A stretch of DNA of 64,000 nucleotides from Phymatolithon calcareum. Lineage: Eukaryota; Rhodophyta; Florideophyceae; Hapalidiales. The position numbers and the translations under genes are program-made. The stretch spans positions 1,054,001 through 1,118,000 of the forward strand of contig OZ345354.1 of assembly GCA_977006965.1 (NCBI GenBank), in the 5' to 3' direction. The notes under the pieces are model-generated. The model was not told the origin of the DNA. It saw nothing but the letters and a program-made list of their open reading frames with translations, and did no database searches. This document shows positions 11,625 through 22,086 of this stretch, in pieces (within the stretch, counting starts at the first letter, position 1; every line of letters starts with the position of its first letter).

Positions 11625-12640
11625 TCATGGGAAGTGTCCTGTTTGATCAATTGGGGTCAGGTGATTGTGCGGTTCAGCATCGCTTATATCTGCAGTGGGT
11701 TCCGATGAATCCCTGGATGCGCGCAGCATGCTCACGCTATGTGCTGCTTGTGGAATAATCTGATGAAAGTTGACTCGTTCATCCTGTTTATCTGTTCGTT
11801 GGATAGCATACCAGTACAGTCTTTGCGGATAAAATTTTGGATTGTATGGGCGGACGTTCGCGATGCGACAGGTCAGTAGTTGGCCGTCTCTTGGAGAAAT
11901 GACTTTGTAGTGGTGGTCTCCAATGGTAAATAGGTATCGTACAAAAATTCCGCGTGCGTCATTTTTCTTCTTGATATTTTTGAGACTAGGGTTGTGTCCG
12001 CATTCTCCAAACATTCGAAATTTGTCCAGATGAGAAGTGGGCGTCATGGGGCTGTATTTCGATCACAGACTCTTCCACCATCGTCTCGGTATGTCCTCAA
12101 TCGTACGGTGAATTGTGCTGTTTGTTTCGACCACGGCGTCTAGAACACACAACGCCCAGTATTTCGAAAAGGACATCTTTGCCACATGTAGAGTAGCCCC
12201 AAATCGTGACATAATCGTTCTGTTGAGTCGCTTGGCCACAGAGTTCTCCTCTGGGGTATGTTCTGTGGTAGGATTTAAGTCGATTGCTCGCTGACCACAT
12301 GCCTCAATAAGCTTCTTGGTGAGGTATTCATTTGCGTTGTCGCATCTTAACTTCTCTAGTGGATGGCCAAAGTGACTCTCAATTTTTTATAGCTTCGAGC
12401 GCATACTTCTCGGCTTCGCTCCTATTCTTCAGCAGGTAAACCAGCTGAATGCCGGTATGTATCTCGGTAAACGTCGTGAAGTATATGTGTCCCTCATTTG
12501 TTTTGAGGAAAGGGCCAGGGATATCGGTAACGACTATGTCACCCGGCGGAGGGCGTTTCGTCGTGGAGAGGTGCGGTACTTTTCGAAAGTTTCCAAGGGA
12601 AGAGCCCTGACAATGCATGGTGGGTATTCCAGTCCGTAAT
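11625..12640 (-). pseudogene. Copia integrase, broken
   Basis: The core start is in 12618-12379 (PPGDIVVTDIPGPFLKTNEG, first catalytic Asp). Around 12230-12300, in a frame different from the longest one, the minus strand reads TEHTPEENSVAKRLNRT, which is the copia 'T-P-x-x-N-x-x-A-(E/K)-R-x-N-R-T' motif with the catalytic Glu. The integrase tail is in 12047-11625 (FRMFGECGHNPSLKNIKKKN and GIFVRYLFTIGDHHYKV, then CRIANVRPYNPKFYP). Frames change at least twice. Confidence 0.75.
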
Positions 12641-13083
12641 GATGTTGGTAGCCCCGTGCTGTACGGCAGTCCGGCCGTCTGATGTATTTTATGACTGGTT
12701 ACGTGGTTTAGGTGTAAATGCTAGGTAAGTGGCACATCATATTTCCTTTTCTGCTCCGGAGGCACGTCGGGCAAATGATCATGGTACGGAATCACGTATG
12801 AAATTCTATCAGTTTGTTTGTCTCGTAGTTTGACCGGTTCCTCGCATTCTCTTGTACTGAAATTGGATGCAGCTGTGATGATGTGCTGTTCTGCTTCTGT
12901 TTTGTTATTTCTGTTCGGTTTCTTTTCATGGCGCTACAGTACTGTACCCTGCCTGTTGCCCTTAGAAGTACTTGACAATTGTTCGTCGTCAGTTGGTGCA
13001 AAGACTGTAAGCTTTTGTTAAAGTTTGGGACGTGACAATATTGATTATGTAGCCTTTCTTAGCATGCAACTTTGCAGCGCCAT

Positions 13084-13515
13084 TTACTGTACCGTAATCT
13101 CTGCGTTTGAACAGTCAGGTAATGTAGCCATTTTCGAGGACGACTTCTGTGTTCTGCGTCGATGTACAATGGTATAGTGCGAATAATCGAAATCATCGTT
13201 TGCACTGTCTTCCTCATTTCGGGTCTTGTTCCTCGTAGTGTGCTTGTTCAAACGATTTATAGTCATTGCTCCTATGCGTCCCATACACTCCTCGTTGCTC
13301 ACGATGTTCGCCTCTTCCGCGACCGCGGCCCTGTCCACGAGCTCTTCCACGGTAGTCTCGAGTGCCGCCACGCCGTGGGTACATTGGTCGGCGGCCCACG
13401 TCCGCGAGGCTTTGACCATATCATCCACAGCGACATCATCGGCCAGTGTCGCGCCCGTGTTATCTCGCTGTCCCAAGGCGGTCTCTTTTTCCTCTCGCGA
13501 CTGTACGCCGCACAA
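13084..13515 (-). pseudogene. Possible gag of the copia element
   Basis: 143-codon minus-strand frame at the position expected for gag, just upstream of integrase. It is acidic in its first half and basic in its second (TTRNKTRNEEDSANDD, VHRRRTQKSSSK). I see no CCHC knuckle and no protease D-S/T-G site, so the identification is by position only. It could equally be an unrelated open frame. Confidence 0.3.
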
Positions 13516-13870
13516 CTTGGATCGCGATAGTCATGCTGTTCGTAGTAGGTGATCTAATGGGCCATACGGGCACGTGTCTCTCGTGTGTCTATGCGCTGCA
13601 TCGCTGTCTTTTGCGTAGGTTGTAGTATATAAGCTAGTTAGTTCCTTCCTCTGAGTAAAGGAAGGTGGGGGAGTTCTTCGGATTCTGGCTCGATTGCTTG
13701 GATCAAGCACGCGCAAAGTTCGCCTGACAGTCCCTTCGACCACGATGAGTCGGAGTTCTTCCCGCACTTTCCTGACCGCAACCGTTTCGGCGCGCAAGCT
13801 GGTGCGTCGAGAACCGCGTTCAAGTTTCCCTTTCCCTTTTTCGTGCGTCCGTGCGAAGGTCGGCGGCCAA

Positions 13871-14711
13871 CAGGCATTGGGAGCAACATGTTTCACTTTA
13901 TTGGAGCGTGTAGTAATGGAGTTCCATTTTGTTCCAATAGTTTGCGGACAGAACTATTATGTTGCAACAGATTGACAACGGCCATTAGTAATGCAATAGT
14001 GTTGGTTGGTAATGGGGAGTCATTAGACATTTACGGCAAGTCTAAGAGAATTTGCTGCTCGGCATCTTCACTTAGGCGTTCAACAGTTCGGGGGCTGTCC
14101 TTGTTTGACATTGCAGTCACGACTGTACCTACGTCCCAATAGTGTCGATTCACTTTGAGGAACAAAAGAGATTCAAATAGCAATGGAGTTATCCTCTGCC
14201 GATTTTCGGCAAGTATTCCACCCGCCAGAGAGAAAAGCCTCTCGATTTGAGCCGTGGAGCCGAGAATAAAGCGCAAGTTCATATACGACTGCACCGGTTC
14301 CTTGCGTTGACGCTTTCTTGTCTTGAATATGTCGGACATAGAAAGCGTGCTAACATCTTCATCGCTGTTCACATCCGCGCTTTGTTCGACAGTTAGCTTC
14401 AGATGCTCGCACGCAGCACGTTCGTCGTCGGTCATGTTCTCAATCTCATTTCTTTGTATCTTGATGACACCTGATTCAAAGAGTGAGTCCGGGGAATGGA
14501 CAGAAAAAAGCTTGGTATGTTCGTCGGTCAACAAGCAACCTCTACGTAATAGTCGTACTCAGCTAGGATGATCTTCATTTTACAGTCAATATATGCTTCA
14601 TAGTCGGTCACGAAATATTACGTATTGCAATACCACGAACAGAACCATTACTGTTGCATTACCAACATGTTGCATTATATTTCATTAACAGTATGTTGCT
14701 CCCAATGCCTG
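13871..14711 (-). mobile_element. Short hAT element, copy 1a
   Basis: Bounded by inverted ends CAGGCATTGGGAGCAACAT at 13871 and the reverse complement ending at 14711. Flanks are gcggccaa (13863-13870) and acggccaa (14712-14719), an 8-bp target duplication with one mismatch, as expected for hAT. The 841-bp element keeps only the C-terminal part of a transposase (minus strand) and is a near-identical copy of 48441-49253, which lies in the opposite orientation. Subterminal ATTGCAAT/GTTGCAAC motifs are repeated near both ends. Confidence 0.92.
14031..14534 (-). pseudogene. hAT transposase C-terminal dimerisation region (copy 1a)
   Basis: 167-codon frame. Residues about 90-135 read FILGSTAQIERLFSLAG, then ENRQRITPLLFESLLFLKVN and RHYWD. 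That is the hAT C-terminal dimerisation domain: S-x-x-x-E-R-x-F-S-x-A/G, R-x-R-(L/I)-x-P, then E-x-L-x-F-L-K-x-N-x-x-x-W. Upstream it has SGVIKIQRNEIENMTDDER, a segment shared with the other hAT frames in this window (29.5-30.1 kb and 61.9-62.9 kb). The catalytic D-D-E core and the N-terminal BED finger are absent, so the element is non-autonomous. Confidence 0.85.
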
Positions 14712-14958
14712 ACGGCCAAGCTATGGTCGCCGCCTAAAGAGGGCGTCGTTTTCTACTTCTTTTCTCTTTTGCCTTTCGTCATGTCGTAAGCGGCGCAGTG
14801 GACGTCCGTTCGACTAGTCTCCACGCTTATTCTTCTCCGTTTTCTCGAAGGCCCGCGCTCGTGTTCGTCCACACGATCGCTGGAGTTACCGTATGGCAAT
14901 CTTGCCCGTTTTGTGTTGCAAGTTGCGCTTCTCATCTGGACCTAAGTGCTCCTCACGT

Positions 14959-15203
14959 CGAGCTTCCGAGGCCCTGTTCGACGTAGCCTCGCCCTCGTAT
15001 TTCATCCATGCGACCGCTTGTGTTCCCGCAAAGCTGTGGAGTGTCCTCCGTGACCTGCATTACCGACTTCGGCCTGGTTCAAGTCGCGTCTATCTCTATT
15101 CACCCTCATCTACCTCGTCAAGCTTCTGAAGCCCTGTTCGGCGTAGCCTTGCGCTCGTGTTCTACGTTCACGACCGCTTGCGTTCCCGCAAAGCCATGGA
15201 GTA
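14959..15203 (+). repeat. Direct duplication of about 83 bp, 160-bp period
   Basis: 14959-15043 and 15119-15203 share GAGCTTC(C/T)GA-G-CCCTGTTCG and ACCGCTTG(T/C)GTTCCCGCAAAG with intervening bases also conserved. A weaker third relative may lie at 14846-14882. 160 is not a multiple of three, so the duplication does not preserve a single reading frame. Confidence 0.7.
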
Positions 15204-15250
15204 CTACGATGGTGGACGCCTATTTTGTCCGCTGGTCTGGGAGTTTTGGT

Positions 15251-15330
15251 TGCTTTTCTTTCTTTCCTCCTCTTTTGTCTTTTCTCTCCCGCTCTTTTCT
15301 TCTCTCTCCTCTCTTGGGCTTTTCTCTCTC
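15251..15330 (+). other. 80-base polypyrimidine tract
   Basis: Nearly all C and T on the plus strand (runs such as TTTTCTTTCTTTCCTCCTC), interrupted by a few purines. Such tracts occur in promoters and as simple-sequence noise; no gene is attached to it here. Confidence 0.7.
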
Positions 15331-15917
15331 ATGTGGCGTCGGGTTCTTTGAAGCCTGGCGCTACACCTGAAGACTTCGAAGACGCATTTAGTGTGCCATG
15401 TCAAATGTGCACGTGTAGATGGAGCAAGTGATTCGTTGAGTTCAGAAACTACACGAGAACTGGAAGAAAAAGACCTCATCTTTCAAAATCCATTCTGATC
15501 TAGATACAACTGAAGTATTTGAAGTGCGTAAAGATCTCGCATTACCGACAAAAGTCATTCATCTTTACCTGTTGAGTTTCTTGGTGATACGTCTTCACAG
15601 TAGAAAAAATGCCACCACGCATTTTCGATACTAGAAATTTCTCTCTTCAATAATCAGGCGCAGCTCTATGTTCAAGGTATACGGCACCTTTGGGAAGATT
15701 TTCAACTACACAATTGAACGATGCTTTATGAATTATCAAGCAAACATCATCAAGGAGAGAAAAATCATAAGCATTTTAAAGTGCACTTCCATGACTATTC
15801 AATATTCGATTTGCTCCCTACTTTCCGATAGAGCTAGTTTTCCATAATTATAATCTGTTTTAAAACTAACAGAGCCTTGCACATACTGCAAGACCTTCCT
15901 ACTTCCTCATTTGCCCG

Positions 15918-17597
15918 TTACATAAAGGGACCTCCAATTCTGAAAGTCACAAAAATGGCACCGACAATGCCATGTAGGATAATGTTTACAGGCGCTGGTG
16001 AATCAAAAACGATAAACCCAGCTGCAGATGAGACAGTGAGAACGTACGCGGCGGGACCGGTGAGAGCCTTCCTCATTAGCATCCACACACCAGCAAGTAT
16101 GAGCCCAGCGGCAACACTATTTACACCCTTGACAAACGTTCGAACGGCTCTAAGCTTCCGCAGGTTCTGCCAAAAGGGGAGCACCCCGAGCAGAATGGCA
16201 ATTCCCGGGATGAACAATCCGATCGTTGCGATCGCCGCACCACGCCATGAGTCCATCGCAGCTCCCAGGAATGGTGCCAAATTGAACATTGGTCCAGGGA
16301 CACATCCGAAAAGCCCAAACCCTGCAAGGAAGACTGAACTAGGCAGTAGTCCGCTCTCAACGATCTGACTACGCAATTCGATGTACATAAGGAATTGTTT
16401 TGTTAGAAGTTGTGGAGGTAATGTACATGAAATCAAAACACCCACCCTTCTTACCCACCCTTCTTACTTACCTTAAGAGTAGTGGAATTACAATCACACC
16501 CTGACATTGCAACAAATATAAACACAAATGGGTTAGTCTCGATTCTAGTTTCAGTGATGTAGATGAGCTAAGTAATATTCTTACTCCTCCGAACACTGTG
16601 GCTCCAATAGTCCAGAATACTTTTGCGAGTCTGTGCGGGAGATTTCCGTTTTGGGCACTCATGAAGTAGGTTGTTGTACCGAAAAAGAAGACAAGCAGCC
16701 CAATACCAAGCAAAGGGGGGATCCCGCAATCCCATGCTTCTTGCTTCTCCTCATCCTCCGGAACAAGCGAGTCTGCGCTCTTTAAAGGGTCTAATGATCT
16801 GTGACGTGCAATAAATCGCTCGATTTCACGCTGTACAATTGCAACAGAGCCCCCGAACAACAGCAGAAGTCCGAAAACCCAGGAAGAAGCCTCTGGTGGA
16901 ATCAGTACTGCTGTCGCTGCAGTGAAGATACAGACACATGTCTTTACACGTTCGCCGCGTACAGCTTTTCGAACAATCTTGTCTGCTGCAAGTAGAACTA
17001 GGGAAAATGCCGCCGCAACGAGCCCTAGTGTGTACTCTGTTGCAGAAGTCAAAGCAGCACTCGAATCAGGTGCTGCGGATTGATTGTGAAACATTACACC
17101 AGCTATAGTCATCACGACGACTCCAATGACGTGCCATAGCGCTAGAGTGGCAAGTGCGCCTCCCAACCCACCGAAAATCGCCCCCAAGGATACTGCAAAC
17201 TGCGCAGAGCCGGAGCCAGGAAGAGACTGGCAGAGTGCGTAAAGTTCACGAAATGCGCCTTCTGAAATCGAAACTTGCGGCACCCTGTGCTGTGCATAGT
17301 ACTCCTCGTCTTCTTTTTCGGCATGTACAAACCGATTGTAAAGTAATCCAACGTCTGCACAAGTTCATGAAACATGGTTAGGTTCTGCAAACGCATGATC
17401 TATTGCCTTTGAAAGAATTGGATTGACGTACGTGCCTGTGGTCCACCAAATGCGACAAGCGTAACAGGGATAAGGGCACGAAAGAAGGCTCCGAACGAGG
17501 CTCTTGGAACTATTTTGGTTGGTTTCTTGCTTGAAGATGCATTAGGAAGTAGCACAGTTGTCTCCGATGCCATGTTGCGCTTCTGATGGTAACGCAA
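15918..17597 (-). CDS. chrA: Chromate transporter, ChrA (CHR) family, four exons
   Basis: Membrane proton/anion carrier that exports chromate, possibly exchanged with sulfate. Exons on the minus strand are 17597-17432, 17354-16585, 16500-16472 (29 nt) and 16368-15918. Introns of 77, 84 and 103 nt all have GT (gtacgt, gtaaga, gtaagt) and AG ends, and joining them leaves one frame of 471 residues, near the size of bidomain CHR proteins. The two halves repeat the family motif: FGGPQAH about residues 50-56 with CQSLPGSGSAQ (97-107), and FGGGVIVIPLL (310-320) with FGCVPGPMF (342-350). Many hydrophobic segments are present. A later start at Met9 (17573) is equally possible. No stop or frameshift is seen, so it is probably functional. 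Its chromate substrate is inferred from family only. Confidence 0.9.
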
Positions 17598-17639
17598 AAT
17601 CGACAGTTTGTATGGAAGACATCGTTAATAGCGCAGGAC

Positions 17640-18769
17640 GTCACTTGAAGCCAGAAAATGGGCTGAGGTCAAGGCCCTAAAAAATCACCAGAGCGAGCTG
17701 AGTACATGAGCTGAACTTCAAGTTCCGCGTCAGAGATTGAGCGAGACATTATTATTAAAGTCCCTGTATCGGGCGTCAGCGCCTCTCGCAAGGAGTTCAA
17801 GTATTTTCTCATTGGAACCGGAATGTTCCGCTACTTCTCTTCCAACAAACTCCCTGGCATCTGGATGACCGCAAAGTTGATGATTCATTTCCTTGCAAAG
17901 TCATATTGCTGTTGTATGAAGGAAAGACAATTTGCGCCTTGTCCCGGTATGTGCAAAATGTACTAGATTGAACAATTCATCCATTACATCGGTAGTTCAT
18001 TCATCTCTATTGGCCAAATATATTCGGGCCCTTCTATTCACTCTTTACACAGCATCTACTGATGGTAACGCTTTTCTGATCGAAAGAGTGCAGCTGGATA
18101 GCCATATGCATGACGGCAGTGCTCTTCATAAAAGGCACTCTTCTTGAAGCTCCGGAAGATCTGATTGCGGATGACATCTCTTACCTCCGCTTCCGATATT
18201 GATCTTCAACAGGATCTTCGGAAGCCACTAATCTCGCTGGTGGTCTATTTTCATGGTTTGGATGAAGCTCGAACACTCTAATATTGGAATTTCCAAATTG
18301 TCTCTCCGTATCTGATTTGATGCTAAGATGAGCTCTAGGTTAATAATAAGTCTGCAACTGATAGCAAATAAACTTCTGGTGTCGTAATAGCATCTTGCAC
18401 AGTCCATCCTCGATTTTGGCGTAGGCATGTCAGCTACCCTGATGTTCAAAAATCGAGGTTATTCAAGTATCGAAATCGTCTCATAGCGAAATTAAAAAAA
18501 TTACAGCTAAGATTACAATTTATTTTAACTTTGAAGAAGCTGTGCCCTGTCAAATTGGGAATCCAGCCGATATTTGTAATCGGAAAAGCGTCATTGAGTA
18601 TTTCCGGGCTGTGCTGCACATAGCAATTGTTCACGTACTCCAAGCTGCCCAAGGGACTCGTCTCACAGTAAATCCCCAACGGTGGCCGTTGAATACAGGA
18701 GGCCAAACACTAATCAAAGAATAGCCTTTCGGTTTGAAGCTATCAATTTAGATATTCTATATTCGAGTA
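17640..18769. other. About 1.1 kb with no gene seen
   Basis: Upstream of the chromate transporter and left of the pogo element. It should include the transporter's promoter, but I see no clear TATA or CCAAT box near 17600-17700. Open frames are short and unrecognised. Confidence 0.4.
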
Positions 18770-18901
18770 CAGGGGGGGTCGATATATAGTGCCGGGTTAT
18801 ATAGTGCCACCCTCTACTTAGTGCCACCCATTTTGGGCTGGCACGATTATCATATCAAAGACACAGGCTGTGGCTGCTTACTGTAACGGATTATTACAAA
18901 C

Positions 18902-19014
18902 TGTTATGATTCACATCATATTTACCCTAGATTAAGGCGCTAGCACCGGCGTGGTAACAGTACATAAGGGATAACGAGTGGAAGAGTAAAGAGGTAAGCG
19001 ACCTAGTAATAGCA
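18902..19014 (+). repeat. 5' LTR of the copia element, with a 53-bp deletion
   Basis: 113 bp from TGTTATGATTCACATC to ACCTAGTAATAGCA. It matches the 166-bp 3' LTR throughout except that 53 bp are missing between two copies of TTATGATTCACAT, which the 3' LTR has retained. Deletion by recombination or slippage between these short direct repeats explains the difference. Confidence 0.9.
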
Positions 19015-19030
19015 GGTTATGGGACCCACT
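19015..19030 (+). promoter_or_regulatory. Presumed primer binding site
   Basis: GGTTATGGGACCCACT lies directly after the 5' LTR, where a tRNA primer anneals. It resembles the GGTTAT start of copia sites complementary to initiator tRNA-Met fragments, but I have no tRNA of this genome to compare. Confidence 0.4.
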
Positions 19031-19201
19031 TTTCGCTTCCTGCGCATCCAACCCTCTACCGCCATCACCCCTACACACGATATCCTACATTCGCAACCCA
19101 AGACACACATTACATCACTGCACTAAACCGCAAACATCACCGATATCAACAACTCATCCACACATCACCAGATCCAGTCGCATCACCGACCAACATCCAC
19201 C

Positions 19202-20509
19202 ATGCAATAAAATCAAATTCTCCTCATCCCCAAGCTCTCCAAAGAAAACTACAATTTATGGCTTGACGCAGTCCGCATATCCGCCACAGCAAACGGTGTA
19301 CATGACCACATTATCTCCGATACTGCACTAGAAGACGCAACAGACGCCACAGCCCACGCGGATTTCTCGTCCAAGAAAGCCCTTGCGCAGTGCATCATCA
19401 TAGCGAGCATCCCGAGCTCCCTACTCCCAGAACTTGGTCACGACATATACTCTAAATCACCCTACGCCATCTGTTTGCATATCAAAAACACTTTTGATGG
19501 CTCGAGCCCGATCGATCATGCCCTGCTCGCAGAATCAGCCCGTTCTATCACATTATCCGACAACAACATCGAAGATTACGTGGACAAACACACACAGATG
19601 CGACTTCGAATGGTATCATCTGGCTATCCAAACATCAGTGATGAAGTCACTACAGTGATGTTCATGATAGAGGGGCTAAGAGGTAACCCGAAATACACCA
19701 CGATTGGGGAGCAGATGATTACTAACCCTCCTACTACCGTGCGTGATTTTTCTATAACTCTACTCCGGCTCAAGAACTTCCGCCGCATGGCAAGCACACC
19801 ATTGCCACCTACTCCTCCTGTGTTCCAAGTTCCACAGCACAAACCGTATTCTATCTCACCTCCCGGAAGGCACGAGTATCAGAGCCCCAACCAATGGCCG
19901 AGATACCAGCAGCACCGTCATCATCCCCGCCAAATGACATTCCAACCCCGTCCGTATATGCCACGGAATGTATCTCGACCGCCCCAGTACCCACCGAATG
20001 CCCCTTGGTTTCACTTTCAAGACACATGGCGACATGATGCTTCACAGTGCCGGCAACTCCACGGAAAGAGACCATGTCCACACGCTATGACCTCGACTCC
20101 TGCCCCCAGCAGCAGCTGGTATAACTTTTACGCCCACGGAAACCCCGGAAGCTACGACTACGCATATCCGCCATCGGCATTCTCTGACCAGACACCGCAC
20201 TGGCACCAGCTAGAGCTACCGATTGAGTCGCAAGCATACGTTGATACACCCACCCAACGACAACCCACAACAATGGACGAAACTAGTGCTACCCCGACTG
20301 GCCAAGCCCAAGAATCCCACATAGAACCGACTGCACCCAACCAAATGGTAAACGACAATTTGCACTATCCCAGAGAGCCTAGTTGTCAGTGGTACCTTGA
20401 CTCAGGCTGTTATCCATCCCATATTTCCGTGCCGACCCTTTCGAAACAACCCTTCTCTGCCAATGATTATACAATAAGAGCGACTGGAACTCTCTCGCCT
20501 ATACAATAA
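19202..20509 (+). pseudogene. Copia gag and protease
   Basis: Frame begins with ATG at 19202, has a TAA as third codon, then runs open to a TAA at about 20507. The start of gag reads KLSKENYNLWLDAVRISA, the copia 'K-L-x-x-x-N-Y-x-x-W' pattern. The middle is Pro/His/Gln-rich (residues about 200-350) and lacks a clear CCHC knuckle. The protease site is WYLDSGCYPSHIS at about 20390-20425, with the catalytic D-S-G intact. The frame resumes after the TAA with the protease tail and gag-pre-integrase region. Confidence 0.85.
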
Positions 20510-21853
20510 ATAGGCCCACACTGTCTTCGAAACAAGAAATCACAATTTTACATCCCGCAGATAGTGCGGGCACCGCTATTCCAAAAGAATCTGCTGTCCA
20601 TCAGCCAGATCTGTGCCGCAAATGACGTCCTGTTCCAGAAGAATACAGCCTACATACTCACTCCATCCCCAGTGCCGCCCGCTGACCGGATAAAGGCCTT
20701 TGCCCAGATGAAAGACGGACTTTACTCAATCCAACTAAACACCCATCCAATCACTCCAACATGCAACACATCTACCGCCTTCGGCCGTGCTCCAAAGCCC
20801 CTACCATCGTACCTGCGCAACAGACCTGTCCCCGGAATACTAACCAAATCCCAAAATCTAGGCACACACACAACAATCGAACAACCAACATGCATCCCGC
20901 CACCCATCAGAGTCTCTTCATACGTCGATGCACATATGTCACAACCTCAGCAGCGATCCAAATCGGTAACTGCCCCCACACTTTCGCATGACATACCTCC
21001 TCATTCCATACCACCCAGAATTCCCGCACATCACGAAATGATGCGTTGGCATTTAACTATGGCACATGCACACCCCGCAACTTTGCGCAGAATGGCCTCT
21101 GGAAACCTGGTACACGGAATGCCACAATCCATGCCCCATCTGTCTGCTCCACTGAGCTGCAGCGCGTGCTTTATGGGCAAACATCGCAAAGCCGCCCACC
21201 CATCGCGACAGCAACCTTGCCTCGGCCGAGGTACATACGTGGCGTCCGACACCTGCGGACCAGTATCAGCAGCAGCCATGGGTGGTTTCCAGCACTTTCT
21301 CAAATTCATTGACCGTGCGTCGAAGTTTTGCATCCTCAAGCTCATCAAAAGCCGGTCGGAACTAGCCACCCTTGTGCCGGCTACCTTAAACGAAATAATA
21401 ACACACCACAATCGACCGATCCAAATATTCCTCACGGACAACGCAAAACAATAAAATTCTAAGACATAAGCCCTCTACTATGGCAAAGCTGGAATTCGAT
21501 ACTGTACCACAGTGCCTTACACACCGGAAGAGAATTCCTCAGCTGAGCGTCTAAACCGCACACTTTTTGAGCGCGCACGTGCATCCCTCCATGCTTCTGG
21601 ACTTCCGCAAGAATTTTGGGGAGCAGCGATTCTCGACTCCGTCGACAAATACAACAAAACCTTGCACACGACCACAATGAAAGTGCCGTACACCGTCTGG
21701 TACCAAACCAAGCCGGATTTATCACACCTCCTCCCGTTCGGGACGAGGGGATACGTTTCCCACGTTACGTACACTAAGAAGCCCAAGCTTGATACCAGAT
21801 CCCATCCCTGCCGGTACCTCGGAATGAATGACCCCTCACACTATTTGGTCTAA
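20510..21853 (+). pseudogene. Copia integrase
   Basis: Same frame as gag. The N-terminal zinc finger is in RWHLTMAHAHPATLRRMASG with CSACFMGKHRKAAHP (H-x4-H and C-x2-C pattern). The core has the first Asp in YVASDTCGPVS, the second in IFLTDNAKQ and the Glu in TPEENSSAERLNRTL, so D-D-E is complete. TAA codons interrupt it near 21452 and 21464, and again near 21851 (HYLV-stop where relatives have Tyr). The tail resumes as NITTQRIMRCRIANFAVYHP. Only nonsense codons, no indels, disturb this part. Confidence 0.88.
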
Positions 21854-22086
21854 AATATTACGACGCAACGAATCATGCGGTGCCGCATTGCCAACTTTGC
21901 AGTCTATCATCCTGAGCGTGACCCGACGCGTCTGATGTTGACCACACCAAACTCACTGCTCGCCACACTATCCCGTCAAAACCTCGCCAATCAAAAAAAT
22001 GACAACTCCCTCGGTATCCGCGCAGCAAGACAAAACACACGGGGACCCCAGCACCAAAAACCCGAACAATATCTGGAAAAGGACCA

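Larger units (their letters stand above)
10024..13515 (-). mobile_element. Ty1/copia retrotransposon, strongly decayed
   Basis: Minus-strand order is possible gag (13515-13084), integrase (12640-11625), reverse transcriptase (11392-10386) and RNase H (10392-10024). Integrase ahead of RT is diagnostic of Ty1/copia. Multiple stops and frameshifts break it, so no long frame survives. It resembles the second copia element in the window (18902-24103) in the integrase tail (CRIAN-x-P/V-Y) but is clearly a separate, older copy on the other strand. LTRs were not found. Confidence 0.8.

Noticed and set aside
4445-12640. Endogenous retrovirus or envelope gene
   Set aside because: No envelope-like frame (signal peptide, membrane anchor) follows integrase in any LTR element; all fit ordinary Ty3/gypsy and Ty1/copia elements.
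15204-15479. Arg/Glu-rich protein opposite the polypyrimidine tract
   Set aside because: The composition is a direct translation of the simple pyrimidine tract in reverse.
15918-17597. Bacterial contamination as source of the chromate transporter
   Set aside because: Three GT-AG introns are required to restore the frame, and transposons of eukaryotic type flank it on both sides.
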